Shown: one piece after another, positions 1 to 8,836 of the stretch | Layout: every line of letters begins with the position of its first letter | Numbering within the stretch: position 1 is the stretch's first letter | Origin: Phycisphaerales bacterium | GTDB taxonomy: Bacteria; Planctomycetota; Phycisphaerae; Phycisphaerales; SM1A02 | NCBI GenBank assembly: GCA_029246705.1 | Contig: JAQWMQ010000023.1 | Coordinates: forward strand, 1-64,000 | Direction: 5' to 3' | DNA: 64,000 nucleotides | The notes under the pieces: generated by a model | The model's database searches: none | Told to the model about the DNA's origin: nothing | What the model saw: only the letters and a program-made list of their open reading frames with translations | Position numbers and translations under genes: made by a program

Positions 1-432
1 CGTACGCCACCCGGACGCCTTCAAGAGACCGGGCAACGTCGAGTTCGAGGGCTCGAGCGACTGCCGGTTCGGAACCGGCTCGACCCGACGATTCTCCGCC
101 TTGCCACGACGCGATGAATTGACGGTGATGATCCCATGCCGTGGCGTCGCCTGACCGGTGAGCAGACTTGCACGGGACGGTGCGCAGTTGGGACCGTCGG
201 AGTAGGCGTTGGGAAAGATCGTCGCGGTCGCTGCAAACGCGTCGACATTCGGCGAGAGATCAAGATCTCCACCGGTGAAGCCCACGTCATGCCACCCGAG
301 ATCGTCGATCAACATCACCAAAATGTCGGGCGGAACGGCATTGACCACGTCATCGTCGGTGACGTGCAGCAGTCCCGCCCCCAGCAACGGGAGCAGGGCG
401 AGTGCGAACAGGATCCGGTTTCGGATGCTCAT
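1..432 (-). CDS. Sulfatase, N-terminal part (runs off the window)
   Basis: The first 144 codons of a sulfatase (alkaline phosphatase superfamily) that hydrolyses sulfate esters. The gene is cut by the left edge and has no stop inside the window. The start MSIRNRILFA is followed by a hydrophobic segment (residues about 7-22), so it is probably exported or anchored. The metal-binding stretch LIDDLGWHD lies at residues 41-49, with D43 and D44 as expected calcium ligands. The signature C-A-P-S-R is at 83-87, and C83 is the residue converted to formylglycine in this family. The stop of the unknown gene upstream on the same strand is 46 bases away, so the two may be co-transcribed. The substrate cannot be told from this fragment. 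Confidence 0.9.
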   Translation of the reverse strand, partial: MSIRNRILFALALLPLLGAGLLHVTDDDVVNAVPPDILVMLIDDLGWHDVGFTGGDLDLSPNVDAFAATATIFPNAYSDGPNCAPSRASLLTGQATPRHGIITVNSSRRGKAENRRVEPVPNRQSLEPSNSTLPGLLKASGWRT

Positions 433-478
433 GAACCGAGCCTACGCGCTCTCGTGATGAACGCAAGCGGACCGAGCA

Positions 479-2473
479 CTAATAAGGCGCACGCGTCAGT
501 ACCTCGCTCGGCCGGGACGCAAGATCCCGATGAAGAGCTGCCAGGGAGCCGGTGCCGGCATGCTCCGGGGCCGGGGGCATCTCGAAACCAAGTGTCTCGA
601 ACACGACCCGGGATCGCAGCGCGAGGATGTTCATGATGCCACTCCCGGGGTTCATCAGGTGCGACCAGCCCAGCGGCAGACCGGAAGATTCATCCCGGTC
701 CGGCAATGGCAGCGGAGTGCCCTGCTCGAGAGCGAGCAGCGCCGCCTGTTCGAACCATATGAACCAGGGGTGTGCAACGAAGCCGGGGGCACCCGACCCG
801 AGGGACACGCGGGTGGACCCGCGAAGAATCTCCAGTTCGGGGGGCAAGGATTCAGTCCCCAGCGCACGATGGCGCCGAAGACGTGCCACTGCATCGAACC
901 CGTCACCGCCGATGAAGCATCTGGACCCGTCATCGAAATGAAACTCGAAGGTCGGGAGATTCGATTCGTCGACGAGAACCGGCGAAGGATGGTCGGTGAT
1001 CTCCTCGATGATCACGCGCCACTCCCCCGGAAGATCGAGACCACTGACGACTCGACTGGCTGCCACGTCGATCAACTGATTCTCGATCCTGGCTCGACTC
1101 GTGTCGTGCAGGTGAAGTTCACCTATCGCAAAGTCCTCGAGGAGCTCCGTCCACCGATCACGGTCGGCGACCAGATCCGACCATGCTCGGTCGTAGCGAG
1201 CGGGATTCCCGTCGAGACGACCGAGGTATTCCATCCGGCGTGCCCGGGTGTTCGCGAGAAAGATGCGCATGAGCCGCTCATGTTGCGTTCCCCAGCGGCC
1301 ATCGAGTTCGCTGATCAGGTCATCCACCGCCAGATGCGCGGGATGGTCGTCGGACCACGCACCGAGATCGAGATGGACCACCGAACGGTGCGCCCCCTGC
1401 TGGTAACGAAGGACATCACGCAGTCGGCCATCGGGCAGATCGCCCTGGCCGTGCAGTCGATCGGCGTGTTCGAGCTCCGAGCGTGCCTCGTCACTGCGGC
1501 CCGCATGAAGGAGTGCCCGTGATCGCATGTCGTGCGCGAGGTGGCGAACCAGGGGAGAACCGTGCTCGATGAAGACCGAAGTGGTCTCAAGGACCCGGTC
1601 AAGCAGGTGCGGGCCGGCACGTCCGACCCGGAGGTCGAAGAGAGCCAGGGCACGGGCCACGTCGGCTTCGCGAAGCTCGATTCCCTCGAGCCCCGCGAGT
1701 GCGGCCGGCAGTTCGGCGGGATCGGCGGGCAATCGTTCGAGACGAACACCCTCGAGGGAACCGGAGAGGTCCTCGGACTCGTCCCCACCGGTCGAAACCA
1801 GTCCGATTCGCGTGAATCCCCATGACTTCAAGGCAGCCAGTTTGCCGGGCAGGGTCTCGGAGGGCACGGCCGTGAAGCGGCCCGACTCGATATCGATGCC
1901 TCCGGTCACGATCAGGTCATCGGGCCAGGGAACCTTGAACAACTGGAGGAGTGCACCGACAGCCGAGGGGAGCGCAACACTGTCACCGGTGGATGCCCGA
2001 CCCACCGACAGCTCGGGGAGCGGTCGTGCTGCGTTGGGCAGAAGCTCCGCCATCATGTCGCTGACGAGAGCGGCTCCATTCCGGGCTGCAGCGGATGAAT
2101 CACCTGGCCGACCGCCCCCGCATTCGAGGTTCAGTTCGGGGGAGCTGAGTGTGTGTTCCGAACGAGCCAGGCGGATGACCCCCAGAGCACCACCACCGCC
2201 CGGCAAGGCCCCCACGATCGGAACGACATCCGCAGGCAGCCAGCAGCCGGTTCGGGCCGCATCACGCGTGGGCTCGGGAAGTTCGAGTACCCCGCCAAGC
2301 CGGGCATCGAGACCGCGCAGGAGTCGTTCAAGCCAGATGTTCGCGCGTCCGGCCCGGAGCAGCTCGACCAGGTCGTTCGGATCACGTGACAACGCCCAGC
2401 TCCAGTCGGGGCGAACGGGTTGATCGAAATGAGTGGTTCGCGCGGTCGTGGCGTCACCTCTTCGGACGGTCAT
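479..2473 (-). CDS. Unknown protein with Lon-protease-like domain and helical C-terminal half
   Basis: A 664-residue protein of no family I can name outright, with no signal peptide or membrane segment, so probably cytoplasmic. Residues about 160-225 resemble the proteolytic domain of Lon. GDSVALPSAVG aligns with the Ser-containing D-G-P-S-A-G loop (S170 as nucleophile). It is followed by the strand VTGGIDIESGR and then LPGKLAALKSWG, which aligns with the Lys-containing G-G-x-K/P-x-K-x-x-A-A motif (K211). Both members of a Ser-Lys dyad therefore seem to be present. Residues about 240-450 are Ala/Leu/Arg-rich and helical, perhaps TPR-like. No AAA+ ATPase domain is present. It starts 25 bases after the stop of the preceding gene, in an apparent operon with it. 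The Lon assignment is a motif reading, not a database hit. Confidence 0.7.
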   Translation of the reverse strand: MTVRRGDATTARTTHFDQPVRPDWSWALSRDPNDLVELLRAGRANIWLERLLRGLDARLGGVLELPEPTRDAARTGCWLPADVVPIVGALPGGGGALGVIRLARSEHTLSSPELNLECGGGRPGDSSAAARNGAALVSDMMAELLPNAARPLPELSVGRASTGDSVALPSAVGALLQLFKVPWPDDLIVTGGIDIESGRFTAVPSETLPGKLAALKSWGFTRIGLVSTGGDESEDLSGSLEGVRLERLPADPAELPAALAGLEGIELREADVARALALFDLRVGRAGPHLLDRVLETTSVFIEHGSPLVRHLAHDMRSRALLHAGRSDEARSELEHADRLHGQGDLPDGRLRDVLRYQQGAHRSVVHLDLGAWSDDHPAHLAVDDLISELDGRWGTQHERLMRIFLANTRARRMEYLGRLDGNPARYDRAWSDLVADRDRWTELLEDFAIGELHLHDTSRARIENQLIDVAASRVVSGLDLPGEWRVIIEEITDHPSPVLVDESNLPTFEFHFDDGSRCFIGGDGFDAVARLRRHRALGTESLPPELEILRGSTRVSLGSGAPGFVAHPWFIWFEQAALLALEQGTPLPLPDRDESSGLPLGWSHLMNPGSGIMNILALRSRVVFETLGFEMPPAPEHAGTGSLAALHRDLASRPSEVLTRAPY

Positions 2474-2498
2474 GCCTCACTGGCCGGAACCCGGTGAG

Positions 2499-3416
2499 TC
2501 AAAGCGAGAATCGCTGCCCGTCGGCCATCAGGATCATGATCGGCTGGTTCACCAGACGAGTCTGTGCATCGACACCGAGCCTGGCAAGTGAGAGCGTCCA
2601 GAAATCACGGCGTTCATCGAGGGGTTCCGCCTGACACGCTCCGAGCCGGACCAGGTCGACGCCCGGACCGACAGCACCGGCGTCACCGGCACCGTCGAAC
2701 TGCACGCTGACCCGCCAATCCTCCTCGAGCACCGCCCGGACCTCGGTCATGGTGCCGTCGTCGAACGACATCACACCTCGACGACTGGCGAAGCGATCGA
2801 TCATGCGCTCGCTGGGGCGACCGCCATCGAAGGCAAGCTCGGGTTCGAGCTGCTCGATGTGACAGACCTTCTTCACCGGGATCGACCCGATCTCGAGCCC
2901 GGAACGGGCCAGCGCCGAACGCGCGGTCAGACCGACCGGTGCAACCAGGGAAGGGAGACGATGTTCCTCGTCGATCAACTGCAGTTCGGGGTGTTCGGCA
3001 AGTGCCTCGGCCAGTTCGTCATCGGGAAGCAGACCTGAAACCTCGAGCACCACCGCCTCGATGAGGCGGTACGTCGGCTGGAGCAACCCCCCCAGTCTTT
3101 GATCGACCTGGGCGAGGCTGTCGAAGGCCTGGGCTTCGAGCACCAGGCCCAGGTCCCCCACCGTTCCGTCGGATCGTCGCAATCGGACGATGAGTGTCGT
3201 GCAGGCCGTGTCGATCGAACCTGCCAGCGCGCCCGCCTGTTCCGAGCCGATGGCTCGTGGCCAGTCCCGATAGGCCTGGTCGTCACCGAGGGCCGCCAGT
3301 CGCGCCGCGCACAGCACGTGTTCGAGTGCACCACCACACTGCTGGAGTTCCTCGCGAACGGATGCACGAAGCGCTTCCAGGAGGTCGGGGGTTCTCTGAT
3401 CATCGGAAGCAGTCAT
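2499..3416 (-). CDS. Hypothetical protein, middle gene of unknown cluster
   Basis: A 305-residue protein that I do not recognise. The start MTASDDQRTP is chosen because AAGGTGG lies a good distance upstream of it; an earlier in-frame start at 3473 has no such site. The N-terminal third is Ala/Leu-rich and helical (residues 10-110). The middle contains strand-like stretches such as TTLIVRLRRSDGTVGDLGLV. No signal peptide, membrane helix, P-loop or metal-binding motif is visible. It lies 169 bases downstream of the sigma-like gene and 25 bases upstream of the Lon-like gene, all on the same strand. A shared function with those two is likely, but its nature is unknown. Confidence 0.7.
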   Translation of the reverse strand: MTASDDQRTPDLLEALRASVREELQQCGGALEHVLCAARLAALGDDQAYRDWPRAIGSEQAGALAGSIDTACTTLIVRLRRSDGTVGDLGLVLEAQAFDSLAQVDQRLGGLLQPTYRLIEAVVLEVSGLLPDDELAEALAEHPELQLIDEEHRLPSLVAPVGLTARSALARSGLEIGSIPVKKVCHIEQLEPELAFDGGRPSERMIDRFASRRGVMSFDDGTMTEVRAVLEEDWRVSVQFDGAGDAGAVGPGVDLVRLGACQAEPLDERRDFWTLSLARLGVDAQTRLVNQPIMILMADGQRFSL

Positions 3417-3585
3417 GGAGTTCCACCTTGCAGCGTGGCCGTTGATTCGGACGCCCTCGAGTCGCGCAACCACGGGTCATGCGTCTCAAAGCCGATCCTC
3501 CGCCCGGAGCCAGACATGCGCAGTTCCGCGAACCTGACCGGAGAGGATGCTATTCCTTCGAAGAGATGGCGGCGTTTTCGGAAGC

Positions 3586-4542
3586 TCATGCCTGCACCTC
3601 CTGACCCTGCAAATGCGCCTGGAGCCCCGGAAAGAGCTCCGGAAAGGACTTCCGATAGCGGGACAGCTGCTTGTAGGCCGCTTGGGACGAAGGCAGCTCG
3701 AGAAGATCCTGGATCGATTCGCGATCAAGTGGGCAGAGCAGGAGATCCACTTCCAGGCTGACTCGACGACCGTCGTGCCCGGCCCGGGTGCGCTCGTGCA
3801 TGCCGGGTGTCTCGTGGATGGTCCTGCCGATCTTCTCGATGGCATCGAGCAGCCGGACGCGAGCACGTGCGTGGTGCATGCCGAGATGATCCCAGGGGTC
3901 GACGTCGGGTTCGTGACGGATGGCGTCCTTGAGATCCCGTCGGAGCAGCTCCAGACCGATCTGGGCATCGTCGAGGCGCAGCCAGCACTGGAGTGCGGCC
4001 ATGCGGACCCGGGCATCGACGCCGTTGTCCGGGTCCCATTCGATCTCGATCGGAATCCGCCCCACCACGGACGCATCGGTCACCTCGCGACCGGATCGAT
4101 CGACGAGATCCTCCGAGGCACCCTCCCGGGAATCGATCGACGTGATCCGGGGGGCGCGCGCCTTGTCACGGGGCATGCCGACCATGCCGACTCGGGTGTG
4201 GCGGGCCGCATGATCCAGCGCACGCTTGGCGACCAGGTCCGGTGCAGCGAGAAACGCCAGCACCTTGTCCGGATCACCCTTGAAATCAAGGAGCAAGGAC
4301 CCCTTGTCGGCCTTCTTCAACAAGCCACTGATGAATTCACAGATGAAATCCTGGCCACGTTCGACATCGAGCAGCACGTTGAATCGAGGCCGGAGCGACC
4401 AGGAGGCGGAATCGGCGGGCACGCCGTTGAGGACCATGCCGTGCAGCCGCTCGTCGAGAGCCACCCAGAGCCGGGCTCGGACGTCCAACCAGCCCGGTGA
4501 CTGGGAGGAGAGTCGATCAAGATCTTCCAGGGTGAAGCTCAT
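3586..4542 (-). CDS. Divergent sigma-70-like protein (putative)
   Basis: A 318-residue, mostly helical, soluble protein. The start MSFTLEDLDR gives a 70-base divergent gap to the HEPN gene; a start at 4602 is possible but would crowd that gap. Two stretches recall ECF sigma factors. VLAFLAAPDLVAKRALDHAARH (in the middle of the first half) resembles the region 2 pattern of the family. Near the C-terminus, DRESIQDLLELPSSQ followed by AAYKQLSRYRK resembles the region 4 helix-turn-helix, in which an S-R-x-R-K end is common. The linker between them is unusually long (about 130 residues), and the usual conserved core of region 2 is weak. It may be a strongly diverged sigma factor or a protein derived from one. 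It heads the minus-strand cluster. Confidence 0.6.
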   Translation of the reverse strand: MSFTLEDLDRLSSQSPGWLDVRARLWVALDERLHGMVLNGVPADSASWSLRPRFNVLLDVERGQDFICEFISGLLKKADKGSLLLDFKGDPDKVLAFLAAPDLVAKRALDHAARHTRVGMVGMPRDKARAPRITSIDSREGASEDLVDRSGREVTDASVVGRIPIEIEWDPDNGVDARVRMAALQCWLRLDDAQIGLELLRRDLKDAIRHEPDVDPWDHLGMHHARARVRLLDAIEKIGRTIHETPGMHERTRAGHDGRRVSLEVDLLLCPLDRESIQDLLELPSSQAAYKQLSRYRKSFPELFPGLQAHLQGQEVQA

Positions 4543-4612
4543 TTCGCGATACACCAGCCCTTTCGCTTCGGCGAAAACAGCATACCCGGAGACTGGTAGC
4601 ATTCGCGGCGTC

Positions 4613-5335
4613 ATGAACACCTTCGACACCTGCATCGACGAGAGTCTGCCGCCCGCCGAGCAGTACAAGGAAGACTGGTACGAGCGGATCGGTCGCGAGC
4701 GTGCCGCAGGGCTCTCATTGTCCATCCGGATGCATCGTGCCTGCTCGTGGCTGAAAAGAGCACAGGACGTCGCGCGGATCGACGGAACGAGTTCGATCGA
4801 CGACCAGCTCGTGCTCCTGTGGATCAGCTTCAACGCCCTCTACGGCCAGTGGGACGAGCAGGAGAATCATCCTGTCCGCGACATCGAGAGCGTCCGCAGA
4901 TTCCTGACTCGGATCCTCGAACTCGACCGGGACGATCTCTTGGGCAAGCTGCTGCAGCAGGATCGAGCGCTGGCCGAGCGACTCTTCGACAACGTCTACC
5001 TCGACCACTACTTCTGGCGTGGGCTCGATTCAGGCGAAGGCGATGACGAGACCTGGCGTGACATGCCCGCGAAAGGGCGCCGCTACCTCGACGACGGGCG
5101 CGCGGAACGTGCCCTCGACCGCCTGCTCCTCTACCGGGTGTACACGATGCGCTGCCAGCTGGTCCACGGGGGAGCCACCCACGGGGGACGGTTGAACCGT
5201 CATTCCGTCGCGGACTGCGGACGACTGCTGCACCGGGTGCTCGACATCACGCTGCGCATCCTCATCGAACGGGTCGAGGACATCGGCGACTCGATCGGGC
5301 CGATCTGCTACCCCCCTGTTTCATCCGCGGACTGA
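4613..5335 (+). CDS. HEPN-domain protein (ApeA/Apea-like)
   Basis: A 240-residue soluble helical protein. The C-terminal helix carries YRVYTMRCQLVHGGATHGG, in which R180 and H185 form the R-x4-H motif of HEPN-family RNases and nucleotide-binding proteins. An earlier helix holds LVLLWISFNALYGQW (residues 67-80), a motif shared by a widespread bacterial HEPN protein of this size. Many HEPN proteins act in RNA cleavage or in toxin or defence roles, but stand-alone members of this group are mostly uncharacterised. It is divergent from the sigma-like gene across 70 bases, and its stop lies two bases from the convergent M48 lipoprotein gene. No partner nucleotidyltransferase (MNT) is adjacent, so a classic HEPN/MNT toxin-antitoxin pair is not supported. 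Confidence 0.75.
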   Translation: MNTFDTCIDESLPPAEQYKEDWYERIGRERAAGLSLSIRMHRACSWLKRAQDVARIDGTSSIDDQLVLLWISFNALYGQWDEQENHPVRDIESVRRFLTRILELDRDDLLGKLLQQDRALAERLFDNVYLDHYFWRGLDSGEGDDETWRDMPAKGRRYLDDGRAERALDRLLLYRVYTMRCQLVHGGATHGGRLNRHSVADCGRLLHRVLDITLRILIERVEDIGDSIGPICYPPVSSAD

Positions 5336-5337
5336 AC

Positions 5338-6147
5338 TCAACCACTTGAACGTGATCGGATGCGCTCCGCTTCCGGCATCGCTTCCTCGAGTCGTTTGAT
5401 CCGGGTCTGGTGACTGGGATGGGTCGAGAGGAACTCGGTCGGCTGTGCACCCCCCACTTCGGCCATCCGCTGCCAGAGTGCGATCGCCGCACGCGGGTCG
5501 TACCCGGCCTCCGCGGCGATCAGGATTCCGAGCAGGTCCGCTTCGCTTTCGTGTGACCGGCTGAAGGGCAGCAGCACGCCGAGATTGGCCCCCGCCCCCA
5601 GTGTCTCGAGGACCAGGTCACGATCGGTCGGCTCGAGATCACCGAGCAGGAAGATGCTGGTCGCACCGATGCCGGCATTGGTGATCGTCAGCTGCGTGAG
5701 TCGCTCGGTGCCGTGCCGGGAGGTGACGTGCGCCGCCTCGTGACCGAGCACCGCGGCGAGCATGTCGTCGTTCCCTGCGGTCAACTCGAGCATGCCGGTA
5801 TAGACCGCGAACTTGCCTCCGGGAAGCGCGAATGCATTGACCTGGTCGGGGTCGTCGATCACCACGAACTCCCACTCGAACCCGGAAGCGATCTCCGGGT
5901 GCCGCTGCGTCGCGGCCTCGACGATCCGATCCCCGACTCGCCGAACGCGCTCCGCCTTCGGTCCGGTGCGAACCACCTTCGGATCCGAGAGCACCTCTTC
6001 CCAGGCCTGGGCACCGATGGTCGCATCATCGGAAGGCTGGTAGAGATTGACCTGCCTGCGACCGGTTCCGGACACGGTGTCACACCCCGCCAGGCAAAGA
6101 CAGACCAGTACGAACAGGACACGTCGGGAGACTGCATTCAGCGGCAT
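5338..6147 (-). CDS. M48 family zinc metalloprotease, lipoprotein
   Basis: A 269-residue periplasmic or membrane-attached peptidase of the BepA/LoiP/YcaL kind, which cleaves misfolded envelope proteins. The signal is of lipoprotein type: SRRVLFVLVCLCLAGC with the lipobox Cys at residue 22. The zinc motif HEAAH is at 136-140, and the third ligand is in SHESEADLLG (E201-D204 region). A C-terminal STHPSHQTRI is typical of the family. The ATG start at 6147 is preceded by GGAG at good spacing. A GTG at 6177 would overlap the upstream gene by four bases and would add ten residues before the signal. It lies 26 bases after the larger M48 gene, so the two proteases are probably co-expressed. Confidence 0.92.
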   Translation of the reverse strand: MPLNAVSRRVLFVLVCLCLAGCDTVSGTGRRQVNLYQPSDDATIGAQAWEEVLSDPKVVRTGPKAERVRRVGDRIVEAATQRHPEIASGFEWEFVVIDDPDQVNAFALPGGKFAVYTGMLELTAGNDDMLAAVLGHEAAHVTSRHGTERLTQLTITNAGIGATSIFLLGDLEPTDRDLVLETLGAGANLGVLLPFSRSHESEADLLGILIAAEAGYDPRAAIALWQRMAEVGGAQPTEFLSTHPSHQTRIKRLEEAMPEAERIRSRSSG

Positions 6148-6173
6148 CGTCGAAAAACTCCGGGTCGAAGGGT

Positions 6174-8117
6174 TCACTTGGCACTGACCGTTGGGATGGA
6201 TCGCTTCACCTTGCCGGGAAGGATCGGTGGCATGCCGATGCCCAGGGCATCGGCCACCGCGCGGATCATCTCGTACTCCCCGGTACGGATCATCCCGTCG
6301 TTCGCTGCGGCCACCAGGCAGGACTCGAGGATCGCGACTCGAACCTCGAGTGCCGCCTCACCGAGCTCATCGAAAGCCTTGCCGAGCCCTTCGAGGGACA
6401 TCGCACTGCGATCGGGAACCGGCAGCGCGACACCCAGTCGCTCGATGCCCGCAGCGTAGGCGGCATCGGCCGCCGCCTCCTCCCGCGCGCCGCGTCGGGC
6501 GACGGCATACACGGCACAGGCCGCACTGGAGCCGACCTGGGCAAGCGTCCTTCGTCCCTCCCGCGAGACGTGCAGCGAAAGTCGGAGGCGGAGCCTGCGC
6601 AGGATGATCCGACCGACGATCCACTCGAAGAGGTCGGTGCGCTCATCGACCTCGATGCAGAGTTCGACGACCTGCAGGAGCCGCTCGGTCTCGAAGCGGT
6701 TCAGACGTGCAAGCGCGGGGACGGAGAGATCCAGGATCAGGAGCTTCTGGACGCGGTCCATCGCGATGAGGTACGGATGGATCGCCTTGATCTCGGCGGT
6801 GACCGGAGCCCCCAGGCGTGAACTCACCATGCTTCGCTGCTTTCTCTGCAGCTTGAATTCCGGGTCGTAGAGCAGACCAACGATCGCGGCCTGCGCGCCG
6901 AGCGCGGTGTGAATCGAATCCGCCAGCCGTCGGGGCAACTGATCCATGAGGCTTCGCGCATGTTCGGTCGCCGAAGGCGTCATCTCACCGAGTTGCTGAA
7001 GTCCGGCACAAGCGATGCCCAGTTCGATGCCCGCACTCACGCCGGGCCCGCCACCACCGACCGTGGTGATTCGACCGATGTCCTCGACCGGGACCCGTTC
7101 GATGCGGGCGATCCGGTGTTCGAGCGGTGGATGCGTCGACAGCCACCCGGACACGGGATTCGTGAAGAAGAAATGCGCGAACTCACTGCTGCTGATCAAG
7201 CCAAGTTGATTGCGTGACCCGCGCGCACCGATCTTCCTGAGGGCACCTGCGATCCCATCGGGGTTGCGGGTGAAGTCGACTGCGGCGGCATCGGCAAGAT
7301 ACTCACGCTGGCGGGAGACCGCGGACTGAATGACCCTGCCGACCAGGGTTCCGATCGAACCGACGACCATGATGAAGAAGCCGATGATCATGAGGATGAT
7401 CATGATCGGAAGTGCCTTGAAGGTGTCCTCGTCGAACTCGCCGTCTCGATAAGGCGCGCGAATCATACACCGACCGATTCCGCCCACGACCATGATCCCG
7501 TGGATCACACCGACGAGCCGGCTGTTGATTCGGATGTCCCCGTGGACGATGTGACTGAACTCATGGGCGATCACGCCCTGCATCTCGTCACGACTCAATC
7601 GATCGACCAGGCCCTGGGTCACGATGATCACCGCGTCCTCGGGCGTCCAGCCAGCGGCAAGCGCGTTCAGTGACCGACTGTCGATCACGAAGACCGGAGG
7701 GACCGGCATCCCCGAGGCGATGCTCATCTCCTCGACCACGTTGAGCAGCTGCCTGCGTTCGTGACTGGAACTCTCGTGGGAGATCGGAATCCCCTTCATC
7801 AGCGACGCGACCTTCATTCCGCCGCCGCGCAGGGAGAACATCTTCGAGATGGAGGAGACGAAGATCACCGCCATGACGATCCCGATCGTCCAGAACATGA
7901 ACTGCGCCGAACCCAGCCAATGCTGCCCGGAGTCAACGATGGGTTCCCAGGCGCTGGGATTCTCAGACACCGCCGCGGTCCCGGGAAGGAGCAGCCAGAG
8001 GCTCCACCTCAGGACCAGCCAGACTCCGGTGGCGACCAACAGGACCGCAACCGGAAAGATCCAGTAGAGCTTCTGCGAGCGACCACGGGCCTTCTTCTGG
8101 TGTTCGAGAAAGTCCAT
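6174..8117 (-). CDS. Membrane M48 metalloprotease, HtpX-like, with C-terminal TerB-like region
   Basis: A 647-residue inner-membrane zinc protease. Two N-terminal transmembrane segments (about 17-45 and 70-90) precede the catalytic part, which has HEFSH at 185-189 and, further on, EYLADAAAVDFTRNP for the third zinc ligand. One or two more membrane segments lie between them (IIGFFIMVVGSIGTLVG). This matches the M48B/HtpX plan for quality control of membrane proteins. About 330 residues follow the peptidase unit and are mostly helical. The end, VAAANDGMIRTGEYEMIRAVADALG, resembles the TerB-like helical domain found in some bacterial M48 proteins. An AGGGG site precedes the chosen ATG. It is downstream of the HD-domain gene on the same strand and upstream of the M48 lipoprotein. 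Confidence 0.9.
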   Translation of the reverse strand: MDFLEHQKKARGRSQKLYWIFPVAVLLVATGVWLVLRWSLWLLLPGTAAVSENPSAWEPIVDSGQHWLGSAQFMFWTIGIVMAVIFVSSISKMFSLRGGGMKVASLMKGIPISHESSSHERRQLLNVVEEMSIASGMPVPPVFVIDSRSLNALAAGWTPEDAVIIVTQGLVDRLSRDEMQGVIAHEFSHIVHGDIRINSRLVGVIHGIMVVGGIGRCMIRAPYRDGEFDEDTFKALPIMIILMIIGFFIMVVGSIGTLVGRVIQSAVSRQREYLADAAAVDFTRNPDGIAGALRKIGARGSRNQLGLISSSEFAHFFFTNPVSGWLSTHPPLEHRIARIERVPVEDIGRITTVGGGGPGVSAGIELGIACAGLQQLGEMTPSATEHARSLMDQLPRRLADSIHTALGAQAAIVGLLYDPEFKLQRKQRSMVSSRLGAPVTAEIKAIHPYLIAMDRVQKLLILDLSVPALARLNRFETERLLQVVELCIEVDERTDLFEWIVGRIILRRLRLRLSLHVSREGRRTLAQVGSSAACAVYAVARRGAREEAAADAAYAAGIERLGVALPVPDRSAMSLEGLGKAFDELGEAALEVRVAILESCLVAAANDGMIRTGEYEMIRAVADALGIGMPPILPGKVKRSIPTVSAK

Positions 8118-8255
8118 CGCAAGACCCCTGTACTGTCGTGCTCGAGTACCGGTTGGCGCCCGGCGGGCGCTGGGAGGAGCTGGCCACGATACCGGAACGC
8201 AGGCCGGAGGTTCAATCCCGGTTCGCAAGGTGGAACGTGGAAAGCCCGCAGGCGT

Positions 8256-8813
8256 TCAGATCCCCAGTCGCTCGCGTTCCCCTCGAAGGGCGTCGATGCA
8301 GTTGGTGATGTGATCGGCAAGCTCGAGCTTGATCTCTTCAGCGCCCTTGGCGACGTCGTCACGACTGACGGCCGCTGCGAACTTGAGGTTCTTGAGCTTC
8401 TTCCTGACCGACTTCGTTTCCAGTTCGACGATTCCGTCGGGACGCACCCGGGAACAGGCCGTTATGAAACCGGCGAGTTCGTCCACGGCAAAGAGGTGAC
8501 GAGCCATGTCGGTGTCGCGGGGGGAACCGCTGTAGTCGGCGTGCGAGAGGATCGCCTGCACGACATCTTCGGGGACGTCACCCCTGTTCTTGAGGAACTC
8601 CACGCACACGAACGGGTGTTCCTCGATGGTGGGGTGCTTCTCGTAGTCCATGTCGTGCAGGAGACCCGCGATGATCCAGTCATCCTGGCGATCGGCTTGG
8701 ACCCGGGCCGCGTACCAACCCATGCAGGCGGCGACGCATTCCATGTGGGTTCGAAGCGAGGCGCTTTCGACCCAGTCGTGCATCAACGCACGGGCTTCTT
8801 CGATCGAGATCAT
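8256..8813 (-). CDS. HD-domain phosphohydrolase
   Basis: A 185-residue soluble protein with the HD superfamily metal-binding pattern. An N-terminal His lies in SLRTHMECVA, GLLHDMDYEKHP carries the HD doublet, further ligands are in EEHPF and ILSHADYSG, and the terminal Asp is in FAVDELAGF. Members with this layout hydrolyse phosphate esters, often of nucleotides, but the substrate is not predictable here. It lies 23 bases downstream of the RND pump gene and 138 bases upstream of the large M48 protease, so it may be carried by the efflux operon transcript. Length is typical of stand-alone HDIG-type proteins. Confidence 0.88.
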   Translation of the reverse strand: MISIEEARALMHDWVESASLRTHMECVAACMGWYAARVQADRQDDWIIAGLLHDMDYEKHPTIEEHPFVCVEFLKNRGDVPEDVVQAILSHADYSGSPRDTDMARHLFAVDELAGFITACSRVRPDGIVELETKSVRKKLKNLKFAAAVSRDDVAKGAEEIKLELADHITNCIDALRGERERLGI

Positions 8814-8836
8814 CGGTTACACCACTCGGTTGTTGA

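Noticed and set aside
4613-5335. HEPN/MNT toxin-antitoxin module
   Set aside because: No nucleotidyltransferase-fold gene lies next to the HEPN gene; neighbours are a sigma-like gene and an M48 lipoprotein.
8118-8255. Possible tRNA-like T-loop (ggttcaatcc) upstream of the M48 protease
   Set aside because: No matching acceptor, D or anticodon stems could be drawn around it.
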